DNA of 64,000 nucleotides from the NCBI RefSeq assembly GCF_026210795.1, contig NC_089438.1:2501501-2565500 (forward strand). The letters are read 5' to 3'. Below the pieces are notes generated by a model. The model had not been told where the DNA came from and did no database searches. It saw nothing but the letters and a program-made list of their open reading frames with translations. The translations under genes were made by a program, and so were the position numbers. Of the stretch, positions 22,388-32,183 are shown one piece after another (position 1 is the stretch's first letter; every line of letters starts with the position of its first letter). Source of the DNA: Rhizophagus irregularis (Eukaryota > Glomeromycota > Glomeromycetes > Glomerales > Glomeraceae).

Positions 22388-23366
22388 ATCAGGGTTGGTC
22401 ACCCTATCTCGGTGGTTAGTCACTGAGACCCTCATTAAGCCTGAGTATGGTGAGGTCGCAGGTTCGATTCCCATGACCACGGAAATAAAAAGAATTTTAC
22501 TGCGGACGCTACAACCAATAGCGTGAAGGTACAGGGATTAGTGTAGTTGGACTGCATCATGGTGAATTAGTGTGTACGGTTAGGCCGCACATTTCAACTA
22601 AGGGTCATGGTGTCCATCTAACGTTCCCTATGAGGCCATTGGTATGTGCGGCATCTGTCCTCGAGGTCACTACTATACCTGGGGGATTTCCTGTTCAGGT
22701 GGTCACTCCACGATACCACTTGGGGTCAGTAATGGCTAGATGGTTGCCCTAGATGGTAAAGCTGAGGGTGCAATGTCTTAGTGGTAGTTTGACCTTCTGT
22801 TAGGTGGCTTGACCATCCAGGTGTTCGTGCGCGAACAGGTAGCGTGGTTATGGGGTTCGATTCCCCACTTCTTGGGTCCTGGTTGGTGATCCCTGGTGGT
22901 TGATACCCACCATAAGGGGTGATCCTGGACAGAAGCCTGCTACTTCCTGTCTGAGTGGTCACTACAAAGTATACCACTTGGGGTAAACAACTGTACTATC
23001 GGTGCTAGGTAATCGCGGGCTGTAGTGGCCTTTGAGTGAGACTTAGTATCTAAAATGGTGGTATGGAAGGGTACTAGATGGTTGATGTTACCTGTCGAAA
23101 GTCCTCCATGAAAGTAGATGCTCTCTAAAGGTCGTTAAATAAATTGAGTATCAGTATCATGCAATGGGTATAGAATGAGTAGGCGGCGTGTACCTAGCTT
23201 CAGATCAGCCTATAATGGCCCGATGGGAGATGTCTTCTATAGTGGTGCTGTTACCTGAGGAATTAAGTACTCGGTATAATGGTTGCCCATTGAAGATGAT
23301 AGGACACAGACCCGAGATTAGTCTCATAAGAGGCAATGGGTGGTCTGGCCGTAAACATTAGCAAAA
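22388..23366 (+). mobile_element. Long SINE-like retroelement, unit U1
   Basis: Full-length plus-strand unit starting GGGTTGGTCACCCTATCTCG and ending with a GTAAACATTAGCAAAA tail at the target duplication. Box B motifs GGTTCGATTCC occur at about 22462 and 22856, each about 40-80 bases after an A-box-like word. About 980 bp. The short ORFs at 22570-22977 are by-products of the element. Confidence 0.88.
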
Positions 23367-24244
23367 GAAAAGGATAAAACATCATCTTCTTTGGCTTTCT
23401 ATTCGACAACTTATCAAGGACCGTAATCTTAATGTTGAATTGATTAAAGTCCCTGCTCATGGCGATGATATTTACAATATACAAGCGGATTATTTGGCAA
23501 AAGACGCTCATTCGTCTTTACAACCCACTACTCTACTTTCAACATTTTGTTATGCTCCATGCTTGTTGACCTTTAACTCCCTACCTATTGACGTGAATAT
23601 TCGACATTTTCTCCGCTCTATTGCAGATGCTCGTGCTCTTTTATCTTTCTGTTCACTAGCGCGTTTTACTGCTCTCGGTTCTCCTTCACTTTTTGATTGG
23701 GCTGGTATATATTTTTGCCTTTCACAAATTAAAGGTTTTGCTTCACATAGGAATGGTCGTCCTGAATTTTGGATCTTCCGCATTAAACTTCTTTTGGATA
23801 TGTTGCCTACCTTAACTACTCTTCAACAACGTAAACCTTACTTATATTCTCCTGACTGGCTCTGTCCGCAGTGTAATTCTGCTCCTGAAGATTTAAATCA
23901 TCTTTGGACTTGTCCTTATATTTTACCAGATTTAAATCCCTGTTTAACACACCGGTCTGAAGTCATTAAATTTAGAGATTCTTGTTTATCTTCTTTCTTA
24001 TCCTTGAAATCTTTGGATAATTCCTTTCATACTGAGTTCTTTGCTTTGGATTGCTGGAACTATGAAGCTCCTTCTTCATCCTGTCTTTGGCTTACTCGAG
24101 GATTGTTGCCTGCGCATTTAACGGCATTTTTGAATCAATACTTTCCTCTCTCTGTTATATACAAGATTATTTCTCCCCTTCTTAATGACTTCCAAGTCGA
24201 ATTATATGGTGAAATTTGGCTGTGTCGGAATGTTCTTTTCCATG

Positions 24245-25272
24245 TAGAGCTCCGAACGGGTCAGGTCAACCCGGGTGACCCGACGGGTTGACCCGAAAAA
24301 TTCGGGTCGGGTAGCAAATTTAATGACCCGACCTCGGGTCGGGTCAGTCACAAGTCGGGTACCTGACCCGACCCGTTGACCCGATATATTTTGGGTCAAT
24401 AAAAGACGTTTCAGCATTTTTTATATATAAAAAATGCCAACCCGTTTTTTTTGACCCGAATCTGACGTTTGTTCATAAAAATAATAATAATAAACGTCTT
24501 TTTTTAATGAAAAAACGCCGAACCCGACGTTATTTCATTAAATAAATCAAAAAAAACGTTTTTTAATGAAAAAACGCTGAAACCGACGTTATTTCATTAA
24601 ATGAATGAAAAAAAAATGTTTTTTAATGAAAAAACGCCGAACCCGACGTTATTTCATTAAATAAATAAAAAAAAACGTTTTTTTAATGAAAAACGCCGAA
24701 TCCGACGTTATTTCATTAAATGAATAAAAAAAAACGTTTTTTTAATGAAAAACGCCGAATCCGACGTTATTTCATTAAATGAATAAAAAAAAACGTTTTT
24801 TAAATGAAAAAACGCCGAACCTGACGTTATTTCATTAAATGAATAAAAAAAAACGTTTTTTTAATGAAAAAACGTATAACCCGACGTTATTTCATTAAAT
24901 AAATCAAAAAAAAACATTTTTCATTAAATGAATCAAAAAAACGTTTTTTTTTTTAAACATCAACGGGTTGGGTCGGGTACCCGACCCGACCCGATATAAA
25001 AAACGTTTTGGCGTAATCTAATATGTAAGAAAAATGCCGAAACGTTCTTTTCCACAAAATAATTGTAAAAAAAACGTTTAGAGTTTTTTCTTATAATTTG
25101 ATATATAAAAAACGCCGAAACGTTTTTTTTGATCCAAAATATCGGGTCAACGGGTCGGGTCGGGTACCCGAACTGACCCATGATATTCGGGTCGGGTCAT
25201 CAAATTCGTGACTCCCCTCGGGTCGGGTTAAGTCAATGATCCACCCTTACCCGGAATCTGCCTTCGACTCTA
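24245..25272. mobile_element. hAT-like element with GGGTC subterminal repeats, TSD TTTCCATG
   Basis: Ends are TAGAGCTCCGAACGGGTC and, inverted, TAGAGTCGAA. Perfect TTTCCATG copies lie at 24237-24244 and 25273-25280. The homologous uninterrupted LINE sequence is at 29555-29575. The subterminal zones are inverted GGGTCGGGTCA oligomers; the middle is a 60-bp tandem repeat. No transposase. Confidence 0.93.
24470..24955. repeat. 60-bp tandem repeat, about eight units
   Basis: Units contain AACGCCGAACCCGACGTT then ATTTCATTAAATAAAT and an AAACGTTTTTT run. They differ by a few substitutions and one- or two-base indels. They form the core of the hAT-like element. Comparable blocks lie inside the elements at 32184 and 53225. 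Confidence 0.9.
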
Positions 25273-25780
25273 TTTCCATGCTTGGGAGGAGTCGCAGGGT
25301 ATCTCGGCTGCTTCCAAATTACGTGGCCCGTCTACAAATTCCTTCCCTAATACTACTTCTCCACAACAACACAACTCTTCTTTGGCGTCAGTTTCTCAGG
25401 ATTCCTGGATTTCTTGGATATCCTCTTCTATAATTCGGGGTGGATCTTGGATCTCGCACTTGGATTTTCTGCGCCGCTTAACAGTTCAACCTCTTAGGAT
25501 CTCTTTCTGGTAACGGACTGGATTTTTGGATGTTGGATAGTTGACTCACACTGGCCTTCGGGTAAAGTTGGGGTATGCGATTCTGTAATAGTTCAGTTTT
25601 TCTTTGCTTTAATTTTATTTTAGTTTAGATTTCTTTACTTGTATGAGTCGTGAAGCTACTCTTTTTATTTTTTATTAGTTTATTTTCTTATTTTTGTAAT
25701 ATTGTTCGATTACTTTTCGAAATGCAAAGTATAAATAAAAGATAAAGTCATAAGACTGTTTGCACAGAAAAAAATAAAAC

Positions 25781-26317
25781 ACAGAACAGGTAGCATGGCT
25801 ATGGGGTTCGATTCCCTACTCCTTGGGTCCTGGTTGGTGATCCCTGGTGGTTGATACCCACCATAAGGGGTGATCCTGGACAGATGCCTGCTACTTCCTG
25901 TCTGAGTGGTCACTACAAAGTATACCACTTGGGGTAAACAACTGTACTATCGGTGCTAGATAATCGCGGGCTGTAGTGGCCTTTGAATGAGACTTAGTAC
26001 CTAAAATGGTAGTATGGAAGGGTACTAGATGGTTGATGTTACCTGTCGAAAGTCCTCCATGAAAGTAGATGCTCTCTAAAGGTCGTTAAATAAATTGAGT
26101 ATCAGTATCATGCAATGGGTATAGGATGAGTAGGCGGCGTGTACCTAGCTTCAGATCAGCCTAAAATGGCCCAATGGGGGATGTCTTCTATAGTGGTGCT
26201 GTTACCTGAGGAATTAAGTACTCGGTATAATGGTTGCCCATTGAAGATGATAGGACACAGACCCGAGATTAGTCTCATAAGAGGCAATGGGTAGTCTGGC
26301 CGTAAACACTTGCAAAA
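25781..26317 (+). mobile_element. SINE-like retroelement, 5'-truncated unit
   Basis: Begins inside the second tRNA-like module (ACAGAACAGGTAGCATGG) and continues to the normal 3' end CGTAAACACTTGCAAAA, between two copies of the array target duplication. Confidence 0.88.
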
Positions 26318-26331
26318 GAAAAGGATAAAAC

Positions 26332-27312
26332 TAGGGTTGGTCACCCTATCTCGGTGGTTAGTCACTGAGACCCTCATTAAGCCTGAGTATGGTGAGGTCG
26401 CAGGTTCGATTCCTATGACCACGGAAATAAAAAGAATTTTACTGCAGACGCTACAACTAATAGCGTGAAGGTACAGGGATTAGTGTAGTTGGACTGCATC
26501 ATGGTGAATTAGTGTGTACGGTTAGGCCGCACATTTTAACTAAGGGTCATGGTGTCCTTCTAACGTTCCCTATGAGGCCATTGGCATGTGCGCAGTCCTG
26601 TCCTTGAGGTCACTACTATACTTTGGGGGGACTTCCTGTCCGGGTGGTCACTTTACGATACCACTTGGGGTCAGTAATGGCTAGATGGTCGTCCTAGATG
26701 GTAAAGCTGAGGGTGCAATGTCTTAGTGGTAGTTAGACCTTCTGTTAGGTCTTAGACCAACCAAGGTGTTCGTGCACAGAACAGGTAGCATGGCTATAGG
26801 GTTCGATTCCCTACTCCTTGGGTCCTGGTTGGTGATCCCTGGTGGTTGATACCCACCATAAGGGGTGATCCTGGACAGATGCCTGCTACTTCCTGTCTGA
26901 GTGGTCACTACAAAAGTATACCACTTGAGGTAAACAACTGTACTATCGGTGCTAGGTAATCGTGGGCTGTAGTGGCCTTTGAGTGAGACTTAGTACCTAA
27001 AATGGTGGTATGGAAGGGTACTAGATGGTTGATGTTACCTGTCGAAAGTCCTCTATGAAAGTAGATGCTCTCTAAAGGTTGTTAAATAAATTGAGTATCA
27101 GTATCATGCAATGGGTATAGGATGAGTAAGCGGCGTGTACCTAGCTTCAGATCAGCCTAAATGGCCCGATGGGGGATGTCTTCTATAGTGGTGCTGTTAC
27201 CTGAGGAATTAAGTACTCGGTTTAATGGTTGCCCATTGAAGATGATAGGACACAGACCCGAGATTAGTCTCATAAGAGGCAATGGGTGGTCTGGCCATAA
27301 ACACTTGCAAAA
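26332..27312 (+). mobile_element. Long SINE-like retroelement, unit U2 (reference copy)
   Basis: About 980 bp from TAGGGTTGGTCACC to ACACTTGCAAAA. Two internal RNA polymerase III-type promoters are visible: box A TATCTCGGTGGTTAG 26347-26361 with box B GGTTCGATTCC 26403-26413, and TGTCTTAGTGGTAGT 26719-26733 with GGTTCGATTCC 26800-26810. The first module can be drawn as a tRNA with a TGGTCA/TGACCA acceptor stem and a CTCA-TTAAGCC-TGAG anticodon arm, which would suggest Leu(AAG). That folding is by eye. No long ORF, so it must borrow LINE enzymes. Confidence 0.88.
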
Positions 27313-27326
27313 GAAAAGGATAAAAC

Positions 27327-29794
27327 TGTTAGCCTTGCTTTTCTTGAAACTTCCTTTCTCTATTCAAAATGCCTTTTATCGTTTTCTCTCTTCTCATGTG
27401 GCTTCTTGGCAAAAGATCTTCATTCACCCAGATTTCCATGAGTTTGCCAACTATGCCATCTCTTATCTTCAAGGGTTTCTGGGCGCTAAAAGTTGCCCGA
27501 CTACTATTAATCTAGAGCCGTGGTCACAAGTGGTTTCCTTGCGGATGCATACCTTGTTTAATTCTCTTTTGTTCTCCTCGAGGCTTCATATCATGTGGTC
27601 CTCCTCCTTAATTAGGCCTCCGAGGCGTGATCTACAACCTGCTCTGCCACTCCGATCTATTCTACCACATTCTGTTTTTCAAACAAGTTGGAAACTTTGG
27701 AAGAACCTGAATATTTTTGTGCTCGCCCAATTGGCTTCTCCTTGTGGACGTTATCTTATGAATTGGTCTGACCTTTATTACCTTGGTATCGTTGGCCATA
27801 AAGGACGGATCCCTACTTGGTTTAATTTTATTAAAAATAATTTTATTTCTTCTTCTTTTTCTTCTTTATTTTTATCTATGTATTTTATTAATTCTTCTTT
27901 TACATTAGCTTCACCTTGTTTATTAGATGATACTGTTAAAGATTATCATTTTTACCCTCAATGGGCTATTAATTTTAACCTCGCTACCCAAACTTTGTCT
28001 GTTGGTCGTGTATGTATCACTTACAAGAAACAAGACTCCGCTATCATGTCACATTGGCTTCCTGTATCTGCTTCTGCCGATGAACGATCTTATAATCCTT
28101 GCCCTAGTTGTTCTTATAACGTACCTGCTTTGTCTAAGAAAGCCGCGATTAAACAATGTTGTAATAGCGAGAAATGTTTCTTCAATGTTTCTTTATCTGA
28201 AACTGTTGGTTATCCCTCGAAGAATGCCAAAGTTTTTGCAGCTTATCTTCCTATAACTTTGTCTACATCCTGGAGTTATGCTACTTCTTTGGCCCTTACA
28301 TATCTGCAGAGTGTTTCGCCTGCTTCTTTTGGTAATCCCCTTTCTTCGATATCGAGGAATGATATGGATGTTAATACCCTTGTTCCAATCTTACCTTCTT
28401 CAGTATATACGTCATACACTGATGGTTCATTCCGCCGCGCATCAGATTCTACTCCTCCTTCTATGTCATCTGCTTGGTTAGCTCTTGATGATGACGGATT
28501 TATATTGGAATCCTTTTCTATAAGCCTTCCTTCGTGTTCACCCTCAGCTCTATGTTCAGAAATTTATGCTGTGGTATTAGGACTTCAAGCTCTTCCTTTT
28601 GGTTCTTCCATTATAATCAATACTGACTGCAGTCAGCTAATATCTCTTTAGAATAGTTTTGTGGATGTTCCGTTTTCGCCAAAACTGCTTCGACAACCTA
28701 ATCATCTTCTTTGGCTTTCTATCCGTCATATTGTTAGAGATCTTGATTTGAAAGTCAAATTGAACAAAGTCCCAGCTCACGAAAATGATGCACATAACAT
28801 TCAAGTAGATTCTTTGGCTAAAGACGCTCACTCATTTTCGCAGCCCACCTTTTCGCCAATGGCTGTTTATCAAGTTCCATGTTTACTTAAATTTGATTCC
28901 TTACCTATTGACATGAATATTCGTCATTTTCTTCGCTCTATCACGGATGCTCGTGCCCTTTTATCCTTTTGTTCCATGGCATGCTTTACTGCGCTTGGCT
29001 CTCCTGCGCTCTTCGATTGGGCTGGTATATATTTTTGCCTCTCACAAATTAAAGGTTTCGTCTCACATAAGAATGGTCGTCCTGAATTTTGGATTTTCCG
29101 TATTAAACTCCTCTTGGATATGCTGCCTACTTTAACTACTTTACAACAATGCAAACCTTATTTATATTCTCCTGATTAGCTTTGCCCACAATGTAATTCC
29201 GCTCCTGAAGATTTGAACCATCTCTGGACTTGTCCTTATATCCTTCCCAAACTTAATCCGTGTTTAACACATCGAACTGAAGTTATTAAATTTAGGGATA
29301 CTTGTATAACATCATTTCTATCTTTGAAATCCTTGGATCTTTCCTTTCAAGAAGAATTCTCTACTTTGGATTGTTGGGATTTTGAAACTCCTTCTTCGTC
29401 CTGTCTTTGGCTTACTCGAGGACTGCTTCCTGCTCATTTAACTTTTTTTTTGAAACAATACTTTCCTCTTTCAGTCGTTTACAAAACTATTTCTCCGCTT
29501 CTCAATGATTTCCAAGTTGAATTATATGGTGAAATTTGGCTTTGTCAGAATGTTCTTTTCCACGCTTGGGAGGAATCGCAGGGTATTACTGCTACTTCAA
29601 AATTACGTGGCCCTTCTATTACTTCAACCTCTACTGTTTCCCCTCATTGTCACAACTCCTCTCTGGCGACAGTTTCTCAGGATTCCTGGATTTCTTGGAT
29701 ATCCTCTTCTATAATTCGGGGTGGATCATGGATCTCACACTTGGATTTTCTGCGCCGCTTAACAGTTCAACCTCTTAGGATTTCTTTCTGGTAA
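27327..29794 (+). pseudogene. LINE ORF2 C-terminal half with RNase H and CCHC
   Basis: One reading frame runs the whole length, broken only by two TAG codons (28649-28651 and 29177-29179). It contains a Cys-rich linker (NPCPSCSYN...QCCNSEKC). An RNase H domain follows with acidic residues in YTDGSF (codon 28421), SEIYA (28559), NTDCSQ (28625) and VDSLAK (28808). Next come a C-x2-C-x8-H-x3-C motif after 29180 and the conserved LINE tail ending LRISFW. RNase H removes the RNA template during target-primed reverse transcription. The apparent start at 27161 is false: its first 55 residues are translated SINE sequence. Confidence 0.88.
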
Positions 29795-30048
29795 CGGTTT
29801 GGATTTTTGGATGTTGGATAGTTGACTCACACTGGCCTTCGGGTAAAGTTGGGGTATGCGATTCTGTAATAGTTTAGTTTTTCTTTACTTAAAAATTATT
29901 TTAGTTTAGATTTCTTTACTTGTATGAGTCGTGAAGCTACTCTTTTTATTTTTTATTAGTTTATTTTCTTATTTTTGTAATATTGTTCGATTATTTCCTC
30001 AAAGTTAAAATTTAAATAAAAGATAAAGTCACAAGACTGTTTACACAA
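27327..30048 (+). mobile_element. 5'-truncated LINE copy L2
   Basis: About 2.7 kb, lacking endonuclease and reverse transcriptase. It ends in a 3' UTR with TAAAGTTGGGGTATGCGATT and AGACTGTTTACACAAG before the target duplication. The 5' junction abuts the target duplication directly. Confidence 0.9.
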
Positions 30049-30062
30049 GAAAAGGATAAAAC

Positions 30063-31043
30063 TAGAGGGTTGGTCACCCTATCTCAGTGGTTAGTCACTG
30101 AGACCCTCATTAAGCCTGAGTATGGTGAGGTCGCAGGTTCGATTTCCATGACCACAGAAATAAAAAGAATTTTACTGCGGACGCTATAACCAATAGCGTG
30201 AAGGTACAGGGATTAGTGTAGTTGGACTGCCTCATGGTGAATTAGTGTGTACGGTTAGGCCGCACATTTCAACTAAGGGTTATGGTGTCCTTCTAACGTT
30301 CCCTATGAGGCCATTGGCATGTGCGCAGTCCTGTCCTTGAGGTCACTACTATACCTTGGGGGACTTCCTGTCCGGGTGGTCACTCTACGATACCGCTTGG
30401 GGTCAGTAATGGCTAGATGGTCGTCCTAGATGGTAAAACTGAGGGTGCAATGTCTTAGTGGTAGTTAGACCTTCTGTTAGGTTTTAGACCAACCAAGGTG
30501 TTCGTGCACAGAACAGGTAGCATGGCTATGGGGTTCGATTCCTACTCCTTGGGTCCTGGTTGGTGATCCCTGGTGGTTGATACCTACCATAAAGGGTGAT
30601 CCTGGACAGATGCCTGCTACTTCCTGTCCGAGTGGTCACTACAAAGTATACCACTTGGGGTAAACAACTGTACTATCGGTGCTAGGTAATCGCACGCTGT
30701 AGTGGCCTTTGAGTGAGACTTAGTACCTAAAATGGTGGTATGGAAGGGTACTAGATGGTTGATGTTACCTGTCGAAAGTCCTCCATGAAAGTAGATGCTC
30801 TCTAAAGGTCGTTAAATAAATTGAGTATCAGTATCATGCAATGGGTATAGGATGAGTAGGAGGCGTGTACCTAGCTTCAGATCAGCCTAAAATGGCCCAA
30901 TGGGGGATGTCTTCTATAGTGGTGCTGTTACCTGAAGAATTAAGTACTCGGTATAATGGTTGCCCATTGAAGATGATAGGACATAGACCCGAGATTAGTC
31001 TCATAAGAGGCAATGGGTGGTCTGGCCGTAAATACTTGCAAAA
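30063..31043 (+). mobile_element. Long SINE-like retroelement, unit U3
   Basis: Full-length unit with the same 5' head (GGGTTGGTCACCCTATCTCA), a first box B altered by one base downstream (GGTTCGATTTC), a second module with a one-base deletion (GGTTCGATTCCTAC) and the standard 3' end. Flanked by the array target duplication on both sides. Confidence 0.88.
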
Positions 31044-31056
31044 GAAAAGGATAAAC

Positions 31057-32045
31057 CTAGGGTTGGTCACCCTATCTCAGTGGTTAGTCACTGAGACCCT
31101 CATTAAGCCTGAGTATGGTGAGGTCGCAGGTTCGATTTTCATGACCACGGAAATAAAAAGAATTTTACTGCGGACGCTACAACCAATAGCGTGAAGGTAC
31201 AGGGATTAGTGTAGTTGGACTGCATCATGGTGAATTAGTGTGTACGGTCAGGCCGCACATTTCAACTAAGGGCGGTCATGGTGTCCTTCTAACGTTCCCT
31301 TTGTATGTGCCATTGATGTGCGCAGTCCTGTCCTTAAGGTCACTAGTACTATACCTTGGGGAAACTTCCTGTCTGGGTGGTCACTCTACGATACCGCTTG
31401 GGGTCAGTAATGGCTAGATGGTCGTCCTAGATGGTAAAGCTGAGGGTGCAATGTCTTAGTGGTAGTTAGACCTTCTGTTAGGTCTTAGACCAACCAAGGT
31501 GTTCATGCACAGAACAGGTAGCATGGCTATAGGGTTCGATTCCCTACTCCTTGGGTCCTGGTTGGTGATCTTTGGTGGTTGATACCTACCATAAGGGGTG
31601 ATCCTAGACAGATGCCTGCTACTTCCTGTCTGAGTGGTCATTACAAAGTATACCACTTGGGGTAAACAACTGTAATATCGGTGCTAGGTAATCGCGGGCT
31701 GTAGTGGCCTTTGAGTGAGTCTTAGTATCTAAAATGGTGGTATGGAAGGGTATTAGATAGTTGATGTTACCTGTCAAAAGTCCTCCATGAAAGTAGATGC
31801 TCTCTAAAGGTCGTTAAATAAATTGAGTATCAGTATCATGCAATGGGTATAAGATGAGTAGACAGCGTGTACCTAGCTTCAGATCAGCCTAAAATGGCCC
31901 GATGGGGGATGTCTTCTATAGTGGTGCTGTTACCTGAGGAATTAAGTACTCGGTATAATAGTTGCCCATTGAAGATGATAGGACACAGACCCGAGATTAG
32001 TCTCATAAGAGGCAATGGGTGGTCTGGCCGTAAACACTTGCAAAG
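31057..32045 (+). mobile_element. Long SINE-like retroelement, unit U4
   Basis: Last unit of the array. Full length, with a small tandem duplication (GGGCGGTCATGG) near 31270 and a first box B changed to GGTTCGATTTTC. It is followed by the final GAAAAGGATAAAAC and then the pogo-like element sequence ACCACCATTCGATTCG. Confidence 0.88.
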
Positions 32046-32183
32046 GAAAAGGATAAAACTACCACCATTCGATTCGTCTCAGTGAAACGATTCTAACAAG
32101 TTATGATACATTTTTGTTCGATTATTAGATGCCAAGTTATTTAATATATTCTTTATATAACTGTGATTATAAACGGTTCTTTT

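Larger units (their letters stand above)
23440..25512 (+). pseudogene. LINE ORF2 C-terminal fragment, interrupted
   Basis: The frame from 23440 encodes the end of an RNase H domain (KVPAHGDD...NIQADYLAKDAHS). A Cys-His motif follows (LCPQCNSAPEDLNHLWTC, spacing C-x2-C-x8-H-x3-C), then the conserved LINE tail up to WLCRNVLFHV. There the hAT-like element interrupts it at 24245. The frame resumes after 25280 and ends with the LRISFW stop near 25512. The peptide after position 24245 in the first fragment is encoded by the transposon, not the LINE. Confidence 0.85.
23381..25766 (+). mobile_element. 5'-truncated LINE copy L1
   Basis: The copy starts inside the RNase H domain and runs to the LINE 3' end, where GATAAAGTCATAAGACTG precedes the target duplication. 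It is 81-90 percent similar by eye to L2 and is split by the hAT-like element 24245-25272. It carries no reverse transcriptase and is certainly dead. Confidence 0.9.
22374..32059 (+). repeat. Retroinsertion array with shared TSD GAAAAGGATAAAAC
   Basis: Near-identical copies of GAAAAGGATAAAAC occur at 22374, 23367, 25767 (GAAAAAAATAAAAC), 26318, 27313, 30049, 31044 and 32046. They separate SINE-like units and truncated LINE copies, all on the plus strand. The single-copy target TAAAAGGATAAAAC is at 51645-51658. Two different element types share one target, so repeated insertion at the same site is more likely than simple tandem amplification. Confidence 0.92.

Noticed and set aside
22726-22977. 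ORFs of 60-88 codons in the SINE-like units, both strands
   Set aside because: Similar frames recur in every unit (25710, 26156, 26723, 30882, 31456) but are broken differently; the element behaves as non-coding Pol III-type DNA.
23550-23783. Antisense ORFs within LINE copies (also 28924-29154, 28637-28831)
   Set aside because: They are reverse-strand shadows of the conserved LINE coding frame and appear in both copies for that reason.
24470-24955. CRISPR-like array of 60-bp repeats
   Set aside because: Units are contiguous, degenerate and without unique spacers, and they lie inside a hAT-like transposon of a eukaryote.
26347-26413. Functional tRNA gene
   Set aside because: Boxes A and B are present, but the T stem pairs poorly and the motif recurs at the same place in every retro-unit, so it is an element promoter rather than a tRNA gene.
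27161-27326. Start of a 496-codon ORF beginning MARWGMSSIVV
   Set aside because: The first 55 residues are SINE-like sequence also found in every other unit (for example 30893, 31894); fusion with the LINE frame is accidental at the insertion junction.
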